Shown: one piece after another, positions 52,890 through 62,751 of the stretch
Position numbering within the stretch: position 1 is the stretch's first letter
Layout of the letters: each line of letters opens with the position of its first letter
Origin: an uncultured Ruminococcus sp.
Lineage (GTDB): Bacteria > Bacillota > Clostridia > Oscillospirales > Ruminococcaceae
Assembly: GCA_900538575.1 (NCBI GenBank)
Contig: UPZA01000003.1
Location: forward strand, 186,001 to 250,000
Reading direction: 5' to 3'
Length of the DNA: 64,000 bases
Notes under the pieces: generated by a model
Told to the model about the DNA's origin: nothing
Seen by the model: only the letters and a program-made list of their open reading frames with translations
The model's database searches: none
Made by a program: the position numbers and the translations under genes

Positions 52890-53651
52890 ATGTTAAATAT
52901 CAATTTAGAAGGAAAAACCGCCTTAATAACCGGTGCGGCCGGACAGCTTGGACGCGTCATGTGCGAGGTATTGGCGCAATGCGGAGCAGATATAATCATA
53001 CATTATAACTCAAACGCCGAGCAAGCAAGGCTTATCGAGGAAAAAATAAAGTTTATGGGCAGAAACGCCGTTTCAGTTCAAGCCGATATAACCAGCCAAG
53101 ATTCGATCGAGCGTATGAAGAAACGCGTTTCAGAGTTCAAAATGCCCGATATAATCATAAATAACGCGGTTATTCAGTATGAATGGAAATCGCTGCTGGA
53201 TCAGGACATAAAGGATTATTACAGTCAGTTTGAATCGTGTGTGATGCAGACGGTTTATATGACAAAGGCCTTTGCCCCGTATATGATCAAACAGAATTAC
53301 GGCAGGATAATAGCTATAAACACAGAATCCGCCGCCCTTGCAGAAGCCGGATGCAGCGCGTATACTTCTGCCAAAAGAGGGCTTGACGGAATTGTACGAT
53401 GTCTTGCCAAGGAGCTTGGTCCCAGCAATATTACGGTAAACCAAATCGCTCCGGGCTGGACAATAAGCTTTGCAGACAGAGAAAACGGAACTCAGAAGCA
53501 GGAGGCTTACGACTCCACCGTACCTCTGAGACGAAGAGGTACGGATAAAGAAATCGCCGCTATGGCGGCATTTCTTGCGTCTGATCTTGCGTCGTTCACA
53601 ACCGGAGCATATATTCCGGTAAACGGCGGCAGAGTTATGCCCGCCATTTAG
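52890..53651 (+). CDS. Short-chain dehydrogenase/reductase
   Basis: A 253-aa classical SDR. The cofactor loop is TGAAGQLGR, the NNAV motif replaces NNAG, and the catalytic Ser, Tyr and Lys lie in INTESAALAEAGCSAYTSAK (Tyr-x3-Lys). It ends with the typical TGAYIPVNGGRVM. The reaction is NAD(P)-dependent oxidation or reduction of an alcohol or sugar; the substrate is unknown. It begins at the ATG at 52890 rather than an in-frame TTG at 52872. It lies 16 bases upstream of the GH2 gene, hinting at a sugar or uronate substrate. Confidence 0.88.
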   Translation: MLNINLEGKTALITGAAGQLGRVMCEVLAQCGADIIIHYNSNAEQARLIEEKIKFMGRNAVSVQADITSQDSIERMKKRVSEFKMPDIIINNAVIQYEWKSLLDQDIKDYYSQFESCVMQTVYMTKAFAPYMIKQNYGRIIAINTESAALAEAGCSAYTSAKRGLDGIVRCLAKELGPSNITVNQIAPGWTISFADRENGTQKQEAYDSTVPLRRRGTDKEIAAMAAFLASDLASFTTGAYIPVNGGRVMPAI

Positions 53652-53667
53652 GAAAGGAAAAAGCAAA

Positions 53668-56451
53668 ATGAAGAATATTATCTATCTTGACGGCTCTTGG
53701 GATTTCCGCCTTGACGCCGATAAAGCGGGGCTAAATCAGGGATACTTTCATTCCTCCTTTAACGATACCATAAATCTTCCCGGAACCACCTCGCAGTCAA
53801 AAAAGGGAACGCCAAATAAAGAACGGGAGCCGGGCTTTCTTACAGATGAATATAGGTTTGAGGGATATGCCTGGTATAGAAAAAGCTTCAATATAAAAGA
53901 AAAAAACTTTAAAAATGCGAAGCTTTTTCTTGAAAGAACAAGAAAAACAATGCTCTGGGTAAACGGTCGGCGGATCGGAAAAGTCCTCGACAGCCTTAAC
54001 GCTCCGCACATATACGATATAGGAGAATCGCTGAGAGCCGGGGAAAATACTATAACAATAATGGTTGACAACACCGATTACCCCACCAAGGGAGGACATA
54101 TGACCTCTCAGGATACCCAGACTAACTGGAACGGAATTACGGGAGAAATCTCGGTAAGGATTTATGAAGACGTTTATATCGACAATATCCGGACGTTTCC
54201 GGATATACATAATAAATCCGTTAAGGTTAAACTCCGTATAAACGGAGCTGACGGTATCAATATAGCAGTCTTTGCTTTCATGGAGGACGATATCCACGAA
54301 AAGCAGCATTTTGAGCTTTGCGCCGACGAATATGGATATTCAGAATTTACTTACAAAATGGACGGAGATACAAAGCTGTGGAGCGAATATACTCCGTATA
54401 TTTATACCTTGGTTATAGAACTCGAAAGCGGAGAATCCATACGGACCTGCTTCGGCATGAGGGAATTCAGTACGGAGGGAATGGAATTTAGAATCAACGA
54501 AAAGCCCGTCTTTCTCCGAGGTAAGCACGATGGAATGGTTTTTCCTCTGACAGGCGCGGCTCCCACCGATACTGAAAGCTGGATAAAAACGCTGAAAACC
54601 GCAAAGGATTACGGAATCAACCATTACCGCTTTCATACCTGCTGCCCGCCCGACGCCGCGTTTACTGCGGCCGATCTACTGGGAATTTATATGGAACCGG
54701 AGCTTCCGTTCTGGGGAACAATTCACGCGGAAAACGAGGAGGGCTTTAATAAAGAGGAACAGGAATATCTGATAAGCGAGGGATATAGAATTCTTGAAAG
54801 CTTCGGAAACCATCCGTCCTTCGTAATGTTTTCACTGGGCAACGAGCTTTGGGGCAGTCCTGAAAGAATGAACCTTATACTAAAAAACTATAAGGAATTC
54901 GACAGCAGCCGTCTTTATACCATAGGTTCGAACAATTTTCAGTTCTACCCTACCATTGTTGAAAACGACGACTTTTTCTGCGGAGTTCGACTGAGCCGTG
55001 AAAGACTGATAAGAGGCTCCTACGCAATGTGCGACGCTCCGCTTGGACATATACAGACGGACATTCCCAATGCTTCTTATTGCTATGACAACATTATATG
55101 TCCGGCAGCTTCCGACGCCGTTGAAGCTGAGGAAACAGAAATTGAAATTCAATACGGAACAGGAGTTAAAAGAGTTAAGGCCTCCGGCAGCAAGGCCGGA
55201 CTTGAGCCGAATATTCCTGTAATTTCCCACGAGGTAGGTCAATATTCATTTTATCCCGATTTTAATGAGATAGATAAATATACCGGCGTTTTGAAGGCGG
55301 AAAATCTTAAAATATTCAGAGAACGTTTGGCTGAAAAGGGTATGCTCAGCAAGTGGAAGGAATTTTTCAAGGCAAACGGAAGATTCGCCGCGGAATGCTA
55401 TAAAAATGAAATAGAAACCGCAATGCGTTCTGAAAGGCTGGCAGGCTTTCAGCTTCTGGATATTCAGGATTTTCCCGGACAAGGCACGGCGCTGGTCGGC
55501 ATACTCAACTCATTCATGGAAAGCAAAGGTTTTATAACTCCTGAAAAATGGAAGGGCTTTTGCTCCGATAAAATCCTCCTTGCGGACTTTAAAAGCTATG
55601 TTATAACCGATAAACGGTTTACAGCTTCGATATACGCCAGATGCTATAAACCGGAGGGATTTAAGGACGATTATATAAGATGGGAAATTTCTGACGGCGG
55701 TCGCACCGCCGGCGGAGGAGAGCTTGCGGCGGACGGAAACAAAACAGGTCTTTTCAAGATAGGCGCTGTAAATTGGAATATCCCGGAGGATTATAAAACA
55801 CCGAAAAAACTGACGCTTACCCTTACCGCAAAAAATACTGAAAACAGCTATGATCTCTGGTATTTTCCGGAATTAAAAAGCTGGAATCCCACGGACGGAA
55901 ACAAAATAATTGTAACTGATAGTACGGATACAGCCGTTAAAACGCTGAGGGAGGGCGGAAACGTTTTGCTCGCCTCAGAAAATTTGAAAAATTATGTGGA
56001 GGGAACCTATTGTACCGATTTCTGGTGCTATCCTATGTTCAAAACCATATCGGAACAAATGAATAAGCCTGTTCCTGTGGGAACAATGGGACTTCTCATA
56101 GATAATTCCCATAAAGCTCTGAAATATTTCGCAAGCGAATATTACTCCACGCCGCAATGGTACAACATAGTAAAAAGCGGAGTATGCGCCGTTTTGGACG
56201 ACGCTCCGAAGGATTTTTACCCGATAGTACAGACAATTGATAACATAGAAAGAAACCATAAGCTCGGAAATCTGTTTGAAGCAAACGTTTTAAACGGAAA
56301 GCTTATCGTATGCACAATGTCGCTGAGGCGGCTCTTCGAATCAATAGAGGGAAAATGGTTTGTTAAAAGCGTCTGCGATTACTGCGGCTCCGAAAGCTTT
56401 AATCCTAAGTATCGCCTTGACGAGGAATATATACGTTCAATATTCATATAA
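53668..56451 (+). CDS. Cytosolic GH2-family glycoside hydrolase
   Basis: A 927-aa enzyme without a signal peptide. The order is: N-terminal sugar-binding jelly roll (YLDGSWDFRLD, GYAWYRKSFNI, KTMLWVNGRRIGKV, about 1-165); Ig-like domain (about 170-265); TIM barrel (about 270-560) with KPVFLRGKHDGMVFPLTG, INHYRFHTCCPPDAAFTAAD and the acid/base Glu in FSLGNELWG; probable nucleophile Glu in ISHEVGQYSFYPDF. Extra C-terminal beta domains follow. GH2 covers beta-galactosidase, beta-mannosidase and beta-glucuronidase types; the exact activity is not clear. The RFHTCCPPDAAFTAAD block is unlike LacZ. Being cytosolic, it would act on imported oligosaccharides. Confidence 0.87.
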   Translation: MKNIIYLDGSWDFRLDADKAGLNQGYFHSSFNDTINLPGTTSQSKKGTPNKEREPGFLTDEYRFEGYAWYRKSFNIKEKNFKNAKLFLERTRKTMLWVNGRRIGKVLDSLNAPHIYDIGESLRAGENTITIMVDNTDYPTKGGHMTSQDTQTNWNGITGEISVRIYEDVYIDNIRTFPDIHNKSVKVKLRINGADGINIAVFAFMEDDIHEKQHFELCADEYGYSEFTYKMDGDTKLWSEYTPYIYTLVIELESGESIRTCFGMREFSTEGMEFRINEKPVFLRGKHDGMVFPLTGAAPTDTESWIKTLKTAKDYGINHYRFHTCCPPDAAFTAADLLGIYMEPELPFWGTIHAENEEGFNKEEQEYLISEGYRILESFGNHPSFVMFSLGNELWGSPERMNLILKNYKEFDSSRLYTIGSNNFQFYPTIVENDDFFCGVRLSRERLIRGSYAMCDAPLGHIQTDIPNASYCYDNIICPAASDAVEAEETEIEIQYGTGVKRVKASGSKAGLEPNIPVISHEVGQYSFYPDFNEIDKYTGVLKAENLKIFRERLAEKGMLSKWKEFFKANGRFAAECYKNEIETAMRSERLAGFQLLDIQDFPGQGTALVGILNSFMESKGFITPEKWKGFCSDKILLADFKSYVITDKRFTASIYARCYKPEGFKDDYIRWEISDGGRTAGGGELAADGNKTGLFKIGAVNWNIPEDYKTPKKLTLTLTAKNTENSYDLWYFPELKSWNPTDGNKIIVTDSTDTAVKTLREGGNVLLASENLKNYVEGTYCTDFWCYPMFKTISEQMNKPVPVGTMGLLIDNSHKALKYFASEYYSTPQWYNIVKSGVCAVLDDAPKDFYPIVQTIDNIERNHKLGNLFEANVLNGKLIVCTMSLRRLFESIEGKWFVKSVCDYCGSESFNPKYRLDEEYIRSIFI

Positions 56452-56469
56452 AACTGTGAGGAAAATAAT

Positions 56470-57321
56470 ATGGAATTGATTTTTTTAGCGCTTTGCTTTA
56501 TAACTCTCGCGCTTATTTACTTCTTTGCAGAAAACCGACTTCTTTTAACAAGAAAATACAAAATAAGGCTCAGCACAGATAATGTGCGGAGCCTGAAAAT
56601 CGTTCAGATTTCCGATATACATAAAAGCAATAAAAAAAATAAGATTATTTCAAGAACAAAACAGTTAAAACCGGATATTATCTTGCTAACCGGAGATATG
56701 ATTTCGAGATCAGTCAGGGATATGTCCGAAATAGATAACCTAACGCGCTCCTTATCAGATTTATGTCCTGTTTATGCCTGCCCCGGAAACCATGAGCTTG
56801 ATCTGCCCTCAGAAATATACGAAAAGTATAAAACGATTATGCAGAAAAACGGCGTTATTTATCTTGAAAACCGCCGGACGGCCTTTGAACGAAACGGCGT
56901 TAAAATAAATATAGCGGGAGCCTCTCTGAGAAAAAGCGTCTATCGGGACGACAAGGGCGGATATAAAAGACTTCACAAATATACCTCCGAAGAGCTTGAG
57001 GAGGATATAGGTCCAAAAGCGGGTTTTACATTATTGCTGGCGCATAACCCGCTGTGCGCCAAGGCTTACAGCCAATGGGGAGCCGATATTGTTTTCTGCG
57101 GACATATACACGGCGGCGCCGTAAGACTGCCTCTTCTGGGCGGACTGCTTTCTCCTGAAAGAAAATTTCTTCCTGAATACAGCAAGGGAATCTATCGTAT
57201 AGGCAAAACAGAAATGATCGTTTCGGGGGGGATCGGCAAGCCGAGACTTTTTAATCCCCCTGAGATAGTATTCTGCGAATTAATCGGAAACAATAAAAAA
57301 ATTCTTAAAATTGCGAACTAA
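56470..57321 (+). CDS. Membrane-bound metallophosphoesterase (YkuE/YaeI-like)
   Basis: A 283-aa calcineurin-like phosphoesterase with one N-terminal helix (FLALCFITLALIYFFA). Metal motifs are complete: IVQISDIHK, ILLTGDMI, CPGNHELD, LLLAHNPLC and FCGHIHGGAVRLP. Relatives such as YaeI/YkuE act on UDP-diacylglucosamine-like lipids or phosphodiesters in envelope metabolism, but this is not shown here. It lies 18 bases after the GH2 gene, so the three genes SDR-GH2-phosphoesterase probably share one transcript. Confidence 0.88.
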   Translation: MELIFLALCFITLALIYFFAENRLLLTRKYKIRLSTDNVRSLKIVQISDIHKSNKKNKIISRTKQLKPDIILLTGDMISRSVRDMSEIDNLTRSLSDLCPVYACPGNHELDLPSEIYEKYKTIMQKNGVIYLENRRTAFERNGVKINIAGASLRKSVYRDDKGGYKRLHKYTSEELEEDIGPKAGFTLLLAHNPLCAKAYSQWGADIVFCGHIHGGAVRLPLLGGLLSPERKFLPEYSKGIYRIGKTEMIVSGGIGKPRLFNPPEIVFCELIGNNKKILKIAN

Positions 57322-57414
57322 ATCGTTTAAGGTCAATATTACATAATATAATCGTCATAATCATCTCTTGAAAAATAAATTTTATACTGATATACTATTG
57401 TTTGTTGGAAAAGA

Positions 57415-58269
57415 TTATTCGTCCTTGCGAGATCGCTTTCTAACCTCTCCGGGACTGCACCCATACTGCTCCTTGAACTTCTTCACAAAGAGCTTATAGT
57501 TATGGCAGAAGCCATGCTTATCTGCAATACTGCCTATTGTATAATCGGTGTTTGCGATATCGTAATAAACATGCTCAAGACGAATAGCGAAAACATATTC
57601 CATGAACGTCATGCCCATATATTTTCTGAAAAACCGCGCAAAATATTCCCTGTTAAGGGCAACGGCCTCGGCTGCGTCCTGCAGCGTTATGTTTTCGGAA
57701 TAATGCTGACGGGCATATTGAAGAACAACCCCCAGTCTTTGAATATTCCTGTCAGTTTTCTTTTTCAGCGCAGGATCTGCGCTCGACTTGAATCCCTTGA
57801 CGAGCTTATAAAGCAGCTCATAAACCAGCGAATTAAACATTAAAATATAACCGTCGTCTCTCGGGGCTTCAAAAAGACTTTTGAGCTTTTCAAGAGTTTC
57901 CCTGACTCCGGCATTATTTCCGTTTCCGTCTGACGCAGCCGACGCGCTGTAGCAGTTGAACTTAATAATGTCAATATTGGATATACTTTTTTCCAGAATC
58001 TCATAGGGAATCTGAAGCAGCAGATGACGGCCTTTTTCTCGGCATATAACAGAATGTATAGTTTTTGAATTCACCACTATGAACCCGCCCGGCTTTAGCA
58101 TATAATTGCTTTCGCTTATATTAAGCGTCATTCCGCCGGCAATTAGATATATTATTTCAAGACCGTTGTGCCAATGCTTTGAATTAAAAAAACCGTCTGT
58201 ATTGTAGATTTCAAACAGCATTCCTGTTTCAGGCTGATATTGAATCTGTTCATGACTGTAATTTTCCAT
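57415..58269 (-). CDS. AraC-family regulator with cupin sensor domain
   Basis: A 284-aa transcription factor. The N-terminal cupin (about 1-110: HWHNGLEIIYLIAGGMTLNI, YMLKPGGFIVVNSKTIHSVI) would bind a sugar ligand. The C-terminal AraC DNA-binding domain (about 185-284) has two HTH motifs (ITLQDAAEAVALNREYFARF and GSIADKHGFCHNYKLFVKKF) and ends SPGEVRKR. Such regulators usually control sugar or glycan operons next to them. Here it is between the SDR-GH2 unit and a divergent MATE gene; the target is uncertain. A MATE target is suggested by the shared 82-base gap. Confidence 0.92.
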   Translation of the reverse strand: MENYSHEQIQYQPETGMLFEIYNTDGFFNSKHWHNGLEIIYLIAGGMTLNISESNYMLKPGGFIVVNSKTIHSVICREKGRHLLLQIPYEILEKSISNIDIIKFNCYSASAASDGNGNNAGVRETLEKLKSLFEAPRDDGYILMFNSLVYELLYKLVKGFKSSADPALKKKTDRNIQRLGVVLQYARQHYSENITLQDAAEAVALNREYFARFFRKYMGMTFMEYVFAIRLEHVYYDIANTDYTIGSIADKHGFCHNYKLFVKKFKEQYGCSPGEVRKRSRKDE

Positions 58270-58351
58270 TTATACACTCCCCTATTTATAATATAATCAT
58301 ATTTTATCATAAACTTCAAAATATAGCAATACATAGAAAGGATGATGAGCA

Positions 58352-59731
58352 ATGTCAATGACAAAAGAAATGACGTCGGGAAAACCATATAAGCTTATAC
58401 TGAGCTTCGCCATACCGTTAATACTCGGCAATGTGTTTCAACAGCTTTACAATATGGTCGACACTGTGATCGTAGGAAAATTTGTTGGAGTAAACGCGCT
58501 TGCCGGAGTTGGTTCGACAGGCGCTATTAATTTCCTTGTTATAGGCTTTGCTCTGGGGATATGCAGCGGATTTTCCATTATGATCGCTCAACGCTTCGGA
58601 GCCGGAGATTATTCGGGAATGAGAAAATTCATAGCAAATTCTATTTATTTATGCATAGCGGTAGCGGTGATACTCACAGCGGTAACGATGCTCCTCACTA
58701 AGCCGATATTAACCGTTATGAACACTCCCAAGGAAATATACGATTACGCTTATAATTATATCATTATTATATTCGCCGGAATATCAGCCACCATGTTTTA
58801 TAATATCCTTTCGGGTATTTTAAGAGCAGTGGGAGACAGCAGAACTCCTTTGATTTTTTTAGGAGTATCCTCAGTTTTAAACGTAGGCCTTGACCTTCTG
58901 TGCATCATTGTATTTAAGATGGGCGTTGCCGGCGCGGGTATAGCTACCGTAATATCGCAGGCAATATCCGCTTTCCTTTGCTTAATATATATCAGAAAGA
59001 ATTATGATATACTGAGATTTGAACATGACGAGTTTAAATTCGAAGCGCACAGAGCCAAAAGACTTGTTTCTGTAGGAATACCAATGGCCTTGCAGTTTTC
59101 TATAACGGCAATAGGCAGTATTATACTGCAAAGCGCCGTTAACTCTCTAGGGACCGCCTCCGTGGCCTCGGTAACGGCAGCTACGAAAATACAAACGGTA
59201 GCCATCGGCCCCATGGAAAGCCTCGGAATAACAATGGCAACCTACTGCGGACAGAACAGAGGCGCGGGAAAATACACAAGAATACGCGTCGGTATAAGGC
59301 AAAGCCTGATAATGTCCATGATCTACTGCGTTATTTCTGCTTTAGCGGTATCGTTACTGGGCGGATTTATGACAGTTTTATTTGTTGAATCGAAGCAAAC
59401 CTCTCCGGAAGAGCTTAAAGAAATAATAAGCCTTTCGGTAAAATATTTAAGGCTCAACAGTATATTCTATCCTGTTTTAGGAATACTTTTTATTTTAAGA
59501 AACGCTCTCCAGGGAATGGGCTACAGCTTCCTTCCCATGATGGCCGGCGTAAGCGAGCTTATAGCAAGAACTCTTGTAGTATTTGCATTCGTTTCATCGT
59601 TCGGTTTTATGGCGGCATGTCTGGCAAGTCCGGTTGCATGGCTGTTCGCAGACATACTTCTTATTATAACCTATTTTTTAAAGATTAAGGAATTGAAGTC
59701 AGAGCTGATTTTTAAAAAGGCAAGAGTATAA
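58352..59731 (+). CDS. MATE-family exporter, divergent from AraC regulator
   Basis: A 459-aa twelve-helix exporter with the family start MTSGKPYKLILSFAIPLILG and FQQLYNMVDTVIVGKFVG. It has about the same length as the MATE at 8078 but is clearly different in sequence. AGGATGATGAG lies before the ATG. It shares a short intergenic region with the AraC-family gene. Export substrate unknown. Confidence 0.9.
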   Translation: MSMTKEMTSGKPYKLILSFAIPLILGNVFQQLYNMVDTVIVGKFVGVNALAGVGSTGAINFLVIGFALGICSGFSIMIAQRFGAGDYSGMRKFIANSIYLCIAVAVILTAVTMLLTKPILTVMNTPKEIYDYAYNYIIIIFAGISATMFYNILSGILRAVGDSRTPLIFLGVSSVLNVGLDLLCIIVFKMGVAGAGIATVISQAISAFLCLIYIRKNYDILRFEHDEFKFEAHRAKRLVSVGIPMALQFSITAIGSIILQSAVNSLGTASVASVTAATKIQTVAIGPMESLGITMATYCGQNRGAGKYTRIRVGIRQSLIMSMIYCVISALAVSLLGGFMTVLFVESKQTSPEELKEIISLSVKYLRLNSIFYPVLGILFILRNALQGMGYSFLPMMAGVSELIARTLVVFAFVSSFGFMAACLASPVAWLFADILLIITYFLKIKELKSELIFKKARV

Positions 59732-59768
59732 AAAAATGGTTTCGCATAAAAAGCGAAACCATTTTTTA
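59731..59768. terminator. Bidirectional terminator between MATE and GNAT genes
   Basis: The 15-bp stem AAAAAATGGTTTCGC / GCGAAACCATTTTTT gives T-runs in both directions. Confidence 0.85.
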
Positions 59769-59774
59769 ACGGAA

Positions 59775-60212
59775 TTATAAGCGGTTTTTGCATTTGTGCC
59801 ACTCCATCAGAAGCTCTCTTTCTCCGAAATCCTTATCCGTCCGTTTATTTACTGTAATAAAACCTTCCCTTTTGTAAAAATCCACTGCTCGGTTATTTTT
59901 TTCATAAACGTCTAAGGAAAGACGCATACGATTCATTTTAGCAAAATCTATCAGCTCTTTTCCGATACCCTTCGAACGGTATTCATACTCTACAAATATT
60001 CCGGCTATATAATCATCGTTTAATCCAATAAATCCGGCAATAACGCCGTCTGTTTCATAAACCCAGACCTCGGCCTTTTTTATGGCTCTTCTGACATACT
60101 CATAATTTTTATGCCAATAATCCGCACAGATAAACCAATGAGCCTGAATATTTCCGTAAAGCCATATATCCATAACCGCTTCAACGTCCTCGTTCCTCAG
60201 CTTTCTAATCAT
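59775..60212 (-). CDS. GNAT-family acetyltransferase
   Basis: A 145-aa N-acetyltransferase. The acetyl-CoA loop is YEYRSKGIGKELIDFAKMNR and the later strand has NNRAVDFYKREGFITVNKR. The WLYGNIQAHWFI stretch near the N-terminus resembles GNATs annotated as YjaB/elaA-like. The start at 60212 has AAAGGGGCG upstream; an in-frame codon at 60239 lacks a ribosome site. Substrate unknown. It ends against a strong terminator. Confidence 0.85.
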   Translation of the reverse strand: MIRKLRNEDVEAVMDIWLYGNIQAHWFICADYWHKNYEYVRRAIKKAEVWVYETDGVIAGFIGLNDDYIAGIFVEYEYRSKGIGKELIDFAKMNRMRLSLDVYEKNNRAVDFYKREGFITVNKRTDKDFGERELLMEWHKCKNRL

Positions 60213-60279
60213 AACGCTTCGCCCCTTTAATAATAACAAACGCTATATTCCAATTCTGAAATACTTATATGCCCTAAGG

Positions 60280-60304
60280 AAAAAAAGCCGCCTTTTCAGG
60301 CGAC
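60280..60304 (-). terminator. Terminator of secDF
   Basis: Stem GTCGCCT / AGGCGGC on the minus strand with a 4-base loop, followed by seven T. Confidence 0.7.
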
Positions 60305-60311
60305 TTTTATT

Positions 60312-61244
60312 TTATTTTTTGCTTAATTTTCTTTCATTCCACCAAACCCATAGCTGTGAAGCAATGAAAAGGCTTGAATATGTTCCGGCCGCCATGCCGA
60401 CTATCATCGGAATGGAGAAGCTCAGAATCGAGCTTACACCGAAGCAGTAAGCGACTATTGTAACTATAACCATTGTCGAAACAGTAGTAACGGACGTTCT
60501 GATAGAACGTCTCATAGACTGCGACGTACTTACGTTTACAAGCTCCGCCACAGAAGCCTTTTTCATGATACTTTTGTTTTCTCTTATTCTGTCGTATACT
60601 ACGATAGTATCGTTTACAGAATAGCCGAGTATAGTAAGAATAACGGCGATAAAGTTTGCGTTTATCTCATAGCCTAAAATTACAAATGTACCGAAAACAA
60701 AGATCAGGTTATGAACAAGACCGACAACCGCGCATACGCCCGCAGACCAGCCGCTTATCTGTTTGAATCTGAAAGCAATATACAGGATAATAAGCAAAGC
60801 GGCAAGAACTGAAACGATTATGCATTTTATAAAAAACTCGCGACCGGAGGTAGGATTTACATCGTTTGAATCCAACTGCTCAATACCGGCGTCAGGGAAT
60901 TTCTCTTGCAGCAGGCTTGTCAGAGAATTCTGTTTTTCCGCTGAAAGTCCCTGATCATAGCTGAAAGAAATTGAAAACGTATCTGCGTTTCCTGAAAGGC
61001 TCTCGCCCTTCTGTATGGTTACGGGGGTATCCAGCAGCTCCTCTATATCCTTCTTAACGGAATTGACGTCGCATTCTACCTCAGAGGAATAGGAAATTAT
61101 AGTTCCTCCCTTAAATTCAATGGCGATTTCAACGCCTCTGATTACTGTAAACACTATTATTCCGACAATCAATATGAGAGGAATGAGAAACCAGATTTTT
61201 TTCTTAGCTGAAAAATCATAAACTTTTTTAGTCATTACTCTCAC
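60312..61244 (-). CDS. secF: Protein translocase accessory subunit SecF
   Basis: A 310-aa six-helix membrane protein that, with SecD, uses the proton or sodium gradient to aid late steps of Sec export. Family motifs are VEIAIEFKGGTIISYSSE, GYSVNDTIVVYDRIRENK (conserved Asp/Arg of the ion path) and MRRSIRTSVTTV. The start overlaps the end of secD by 17 bases, so translation is coupled. This separate secD/secF arrangement (not fused) is seen in many clostridia. Confidence 0.96.
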   Translation of the reverse strand: MRVMTKKVYDFSAKKKIWFLIPLILIVGIIVFTVIRGVEIAIEFKGGTIISYSSEVECDVNSVKKDIEELLDTPVTIQKGESLSGNADTFSISFSYDQGLSAEKQNSLTSLLQEKFPDAGIEQLDSNDVNPTSGREFFIKCIIVSVLAALLIILYIAFRFKQISGWSAGVCAVVGLVHNLIFVFGTFVILGYEINANFIAVILTILGYSVNDTIVVYDRIRENKSIMKKASVAELVNVSTSQSMRRSIRTSVTTVSTMVIVTIVAYCFGVSSILSFSIPMIVGMAAGTYSSLFIASQLWVWWNERKLSKK

Positions 61245-62631
61245 CTCCGTAAAGCTTCTTATTTCTGAAGATCTTAAACCTTGAAAGTGAATAAACCATC
61301 AGTCTTGAAGCAAAAACGCCCATTACAAAGTTCATCAGTGTTCCTATAAGGAGCGTAAAGCCGAACGAATAAATAACGCCCTCCGTTGTCGCGCCTATTC
61401 CAAACAGACTGAGAACCTTATTTAACCCGCTTGCAAAGAAACTGTCAGGCGTTCCGAACGCGCCCATAAGAATTACAGCGACGATAAGTCCGGTCAGGTT
61501 TCCGTCAAAAATAGAAGAGAACGCTCTCTTATAACCGGCTCTCAGCGCGGAGTCAAGGCTCTTTCCCGCACGCAGTTCTTCTCTTATACGCTCTCCGGTA
61601 ATTATATTGGCGTCTACGCCCATTCCGACCGTCAGGATAATACCGGCTATACCGGGTATTGTAAGTGTCGAGCTTGGCATAAATCCAAACCAGCCGGATA
61701 TGCATGCGAGCGTTACGGCAACCTGTCCTATAATAGAAATAGCGGCAACAAATCCTGTAACCTTGTAAAGAAAAATCATATAAACCGCAATAAAAGCAAA
61801 AGCGATAATACCGCTTATTATCATAGCCTTAAGCGCGCCTGTTCCCAGCGTCGGTGAAATTGTCTTAAAGCTTGACGTTTCCAGCTTGAACGGAAGCGCG
61901 CCGGAATTTATCTTATCCGCAAGGCTCTTTGCGCTGTCAGCGGTAAAGCTGCCTGAAATGACCGCCTTTCCGTCTGTAATAGCCTCGTTTACGGTCGGCG
62001 CGGAGATCATATTGTTATCCATCCATATGGAAATGGATTCGCCTGTTCCAGCCATAGTAGACGTAACTGCGGAAAAGGTTTCAGCCGCCGTATCCGTCAG
62101 CTCAAGCGACACGACATAGCTGTATGTACCGTCGGCTTCAGCCTGTCTCAAAGGCTCGGCTTTCTTTATGTCGGTACCCTGAAGCACAATATCTCCTGCC
62201 GGGGATCCGTCCTCATTAGTATCAGTTCCTACCCTAAACGAAAGCATAGCCGTTTCTCCAAGCTCCTTTACGGCAGCCTCAGGATCAAAGTCCTTTTCTC
62301 CGGCCTGCCACGGAAATCTGACGATAATTCTGTCGTTTTCCGTATCCTCGTATACCTCGCTGTCATTTATATTAAGCGAAGCAAGTCTGAGCTTTACTAC
62401 TTCAAGAGCCGCGTCAAGCTGCTCGTCCGTTGCTTCCGCCCCGTCGGCCGGAATAAACGTAACGTCGACGCCGCCCTGAATATCTATTCCCAGACGGATA
62501 TCCTCAACGCCCTTGATCCGTACCGTCTTTATGTCGCCGTATTGCGTTGAAAATCCGAACACTACGGAAGCGGCAAAAACAAGTATCAGTCCGAAGACGA
62601 TGAAAAATACCGGTTTCTTTGCATGTTTCAC
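61228..62631 (-). CDS. secD: Protein translocase accessory subunit SecD
   Basis: A 467-aa partner of SecF. The signature is IRLGIDIQGGVDVTFIP at the N-terminus, the periplasmic-type P1 domain (about 70-260) follows, then membrane helices with LTVGMGVDANIITGERIREE (the conserved Asp of the ion path). I start with GTG at 62631, six bases after AGGAGGT; longer in-frame readings to 62670 have no ribosome site. It is probably expressed with secF from one promoter and is important here because of the many exported enzymes. Confidence 0.95.
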   Translation of the reverse strand: MKHAKKPVFFIVFGLILVFAASVVFGFSTQYGDIKTVRIKGVEDIRLGIDIQGGVDVTFIPADGAEATDEQLDAALEVVKLRLASLNINDSEVYEDTENDRIIVRFPWQAGEKDFDPEAAVKELGETAMLSFRVGTDTNEDGSPAGDIVLQGTDIKKAEPLRQAEADGTYSYVVSLELTDTAAETFSAVTSTMAGTGESISIWMDNNMISAPTVNEAITDGKAVISGSFTADSAKSLADKINSGALPFKLETSSFKTISPTLGTGALKAMIISGIIAFAFIAVYMIFLYKVTGFVAAISIIGQVAVTLACISGWFGFMPSSTLTIPGIAGIILTVGMGVDANIITGERIREELRAGKSLDSALRAGYKRAFSSIFDGNLTGLIVAVILMGAFGTPDSFFASGLNKVLSLFGIGATTEGVIYSFGFTLLIGTLMNFVMGVFASRLMVYSLSRFKIFRNKKLYGGESND

Positions 62632-62751
62632 ATTCAAACCTCCTGTATATTTTTTCCCGGCATAATACACGTTTTATATGCCGGCAGTTACTTATAATTA
62701 TATGATTATTTAATCAACATGTCAAGTGATTTTTGCATATTTGCCGTTTTT

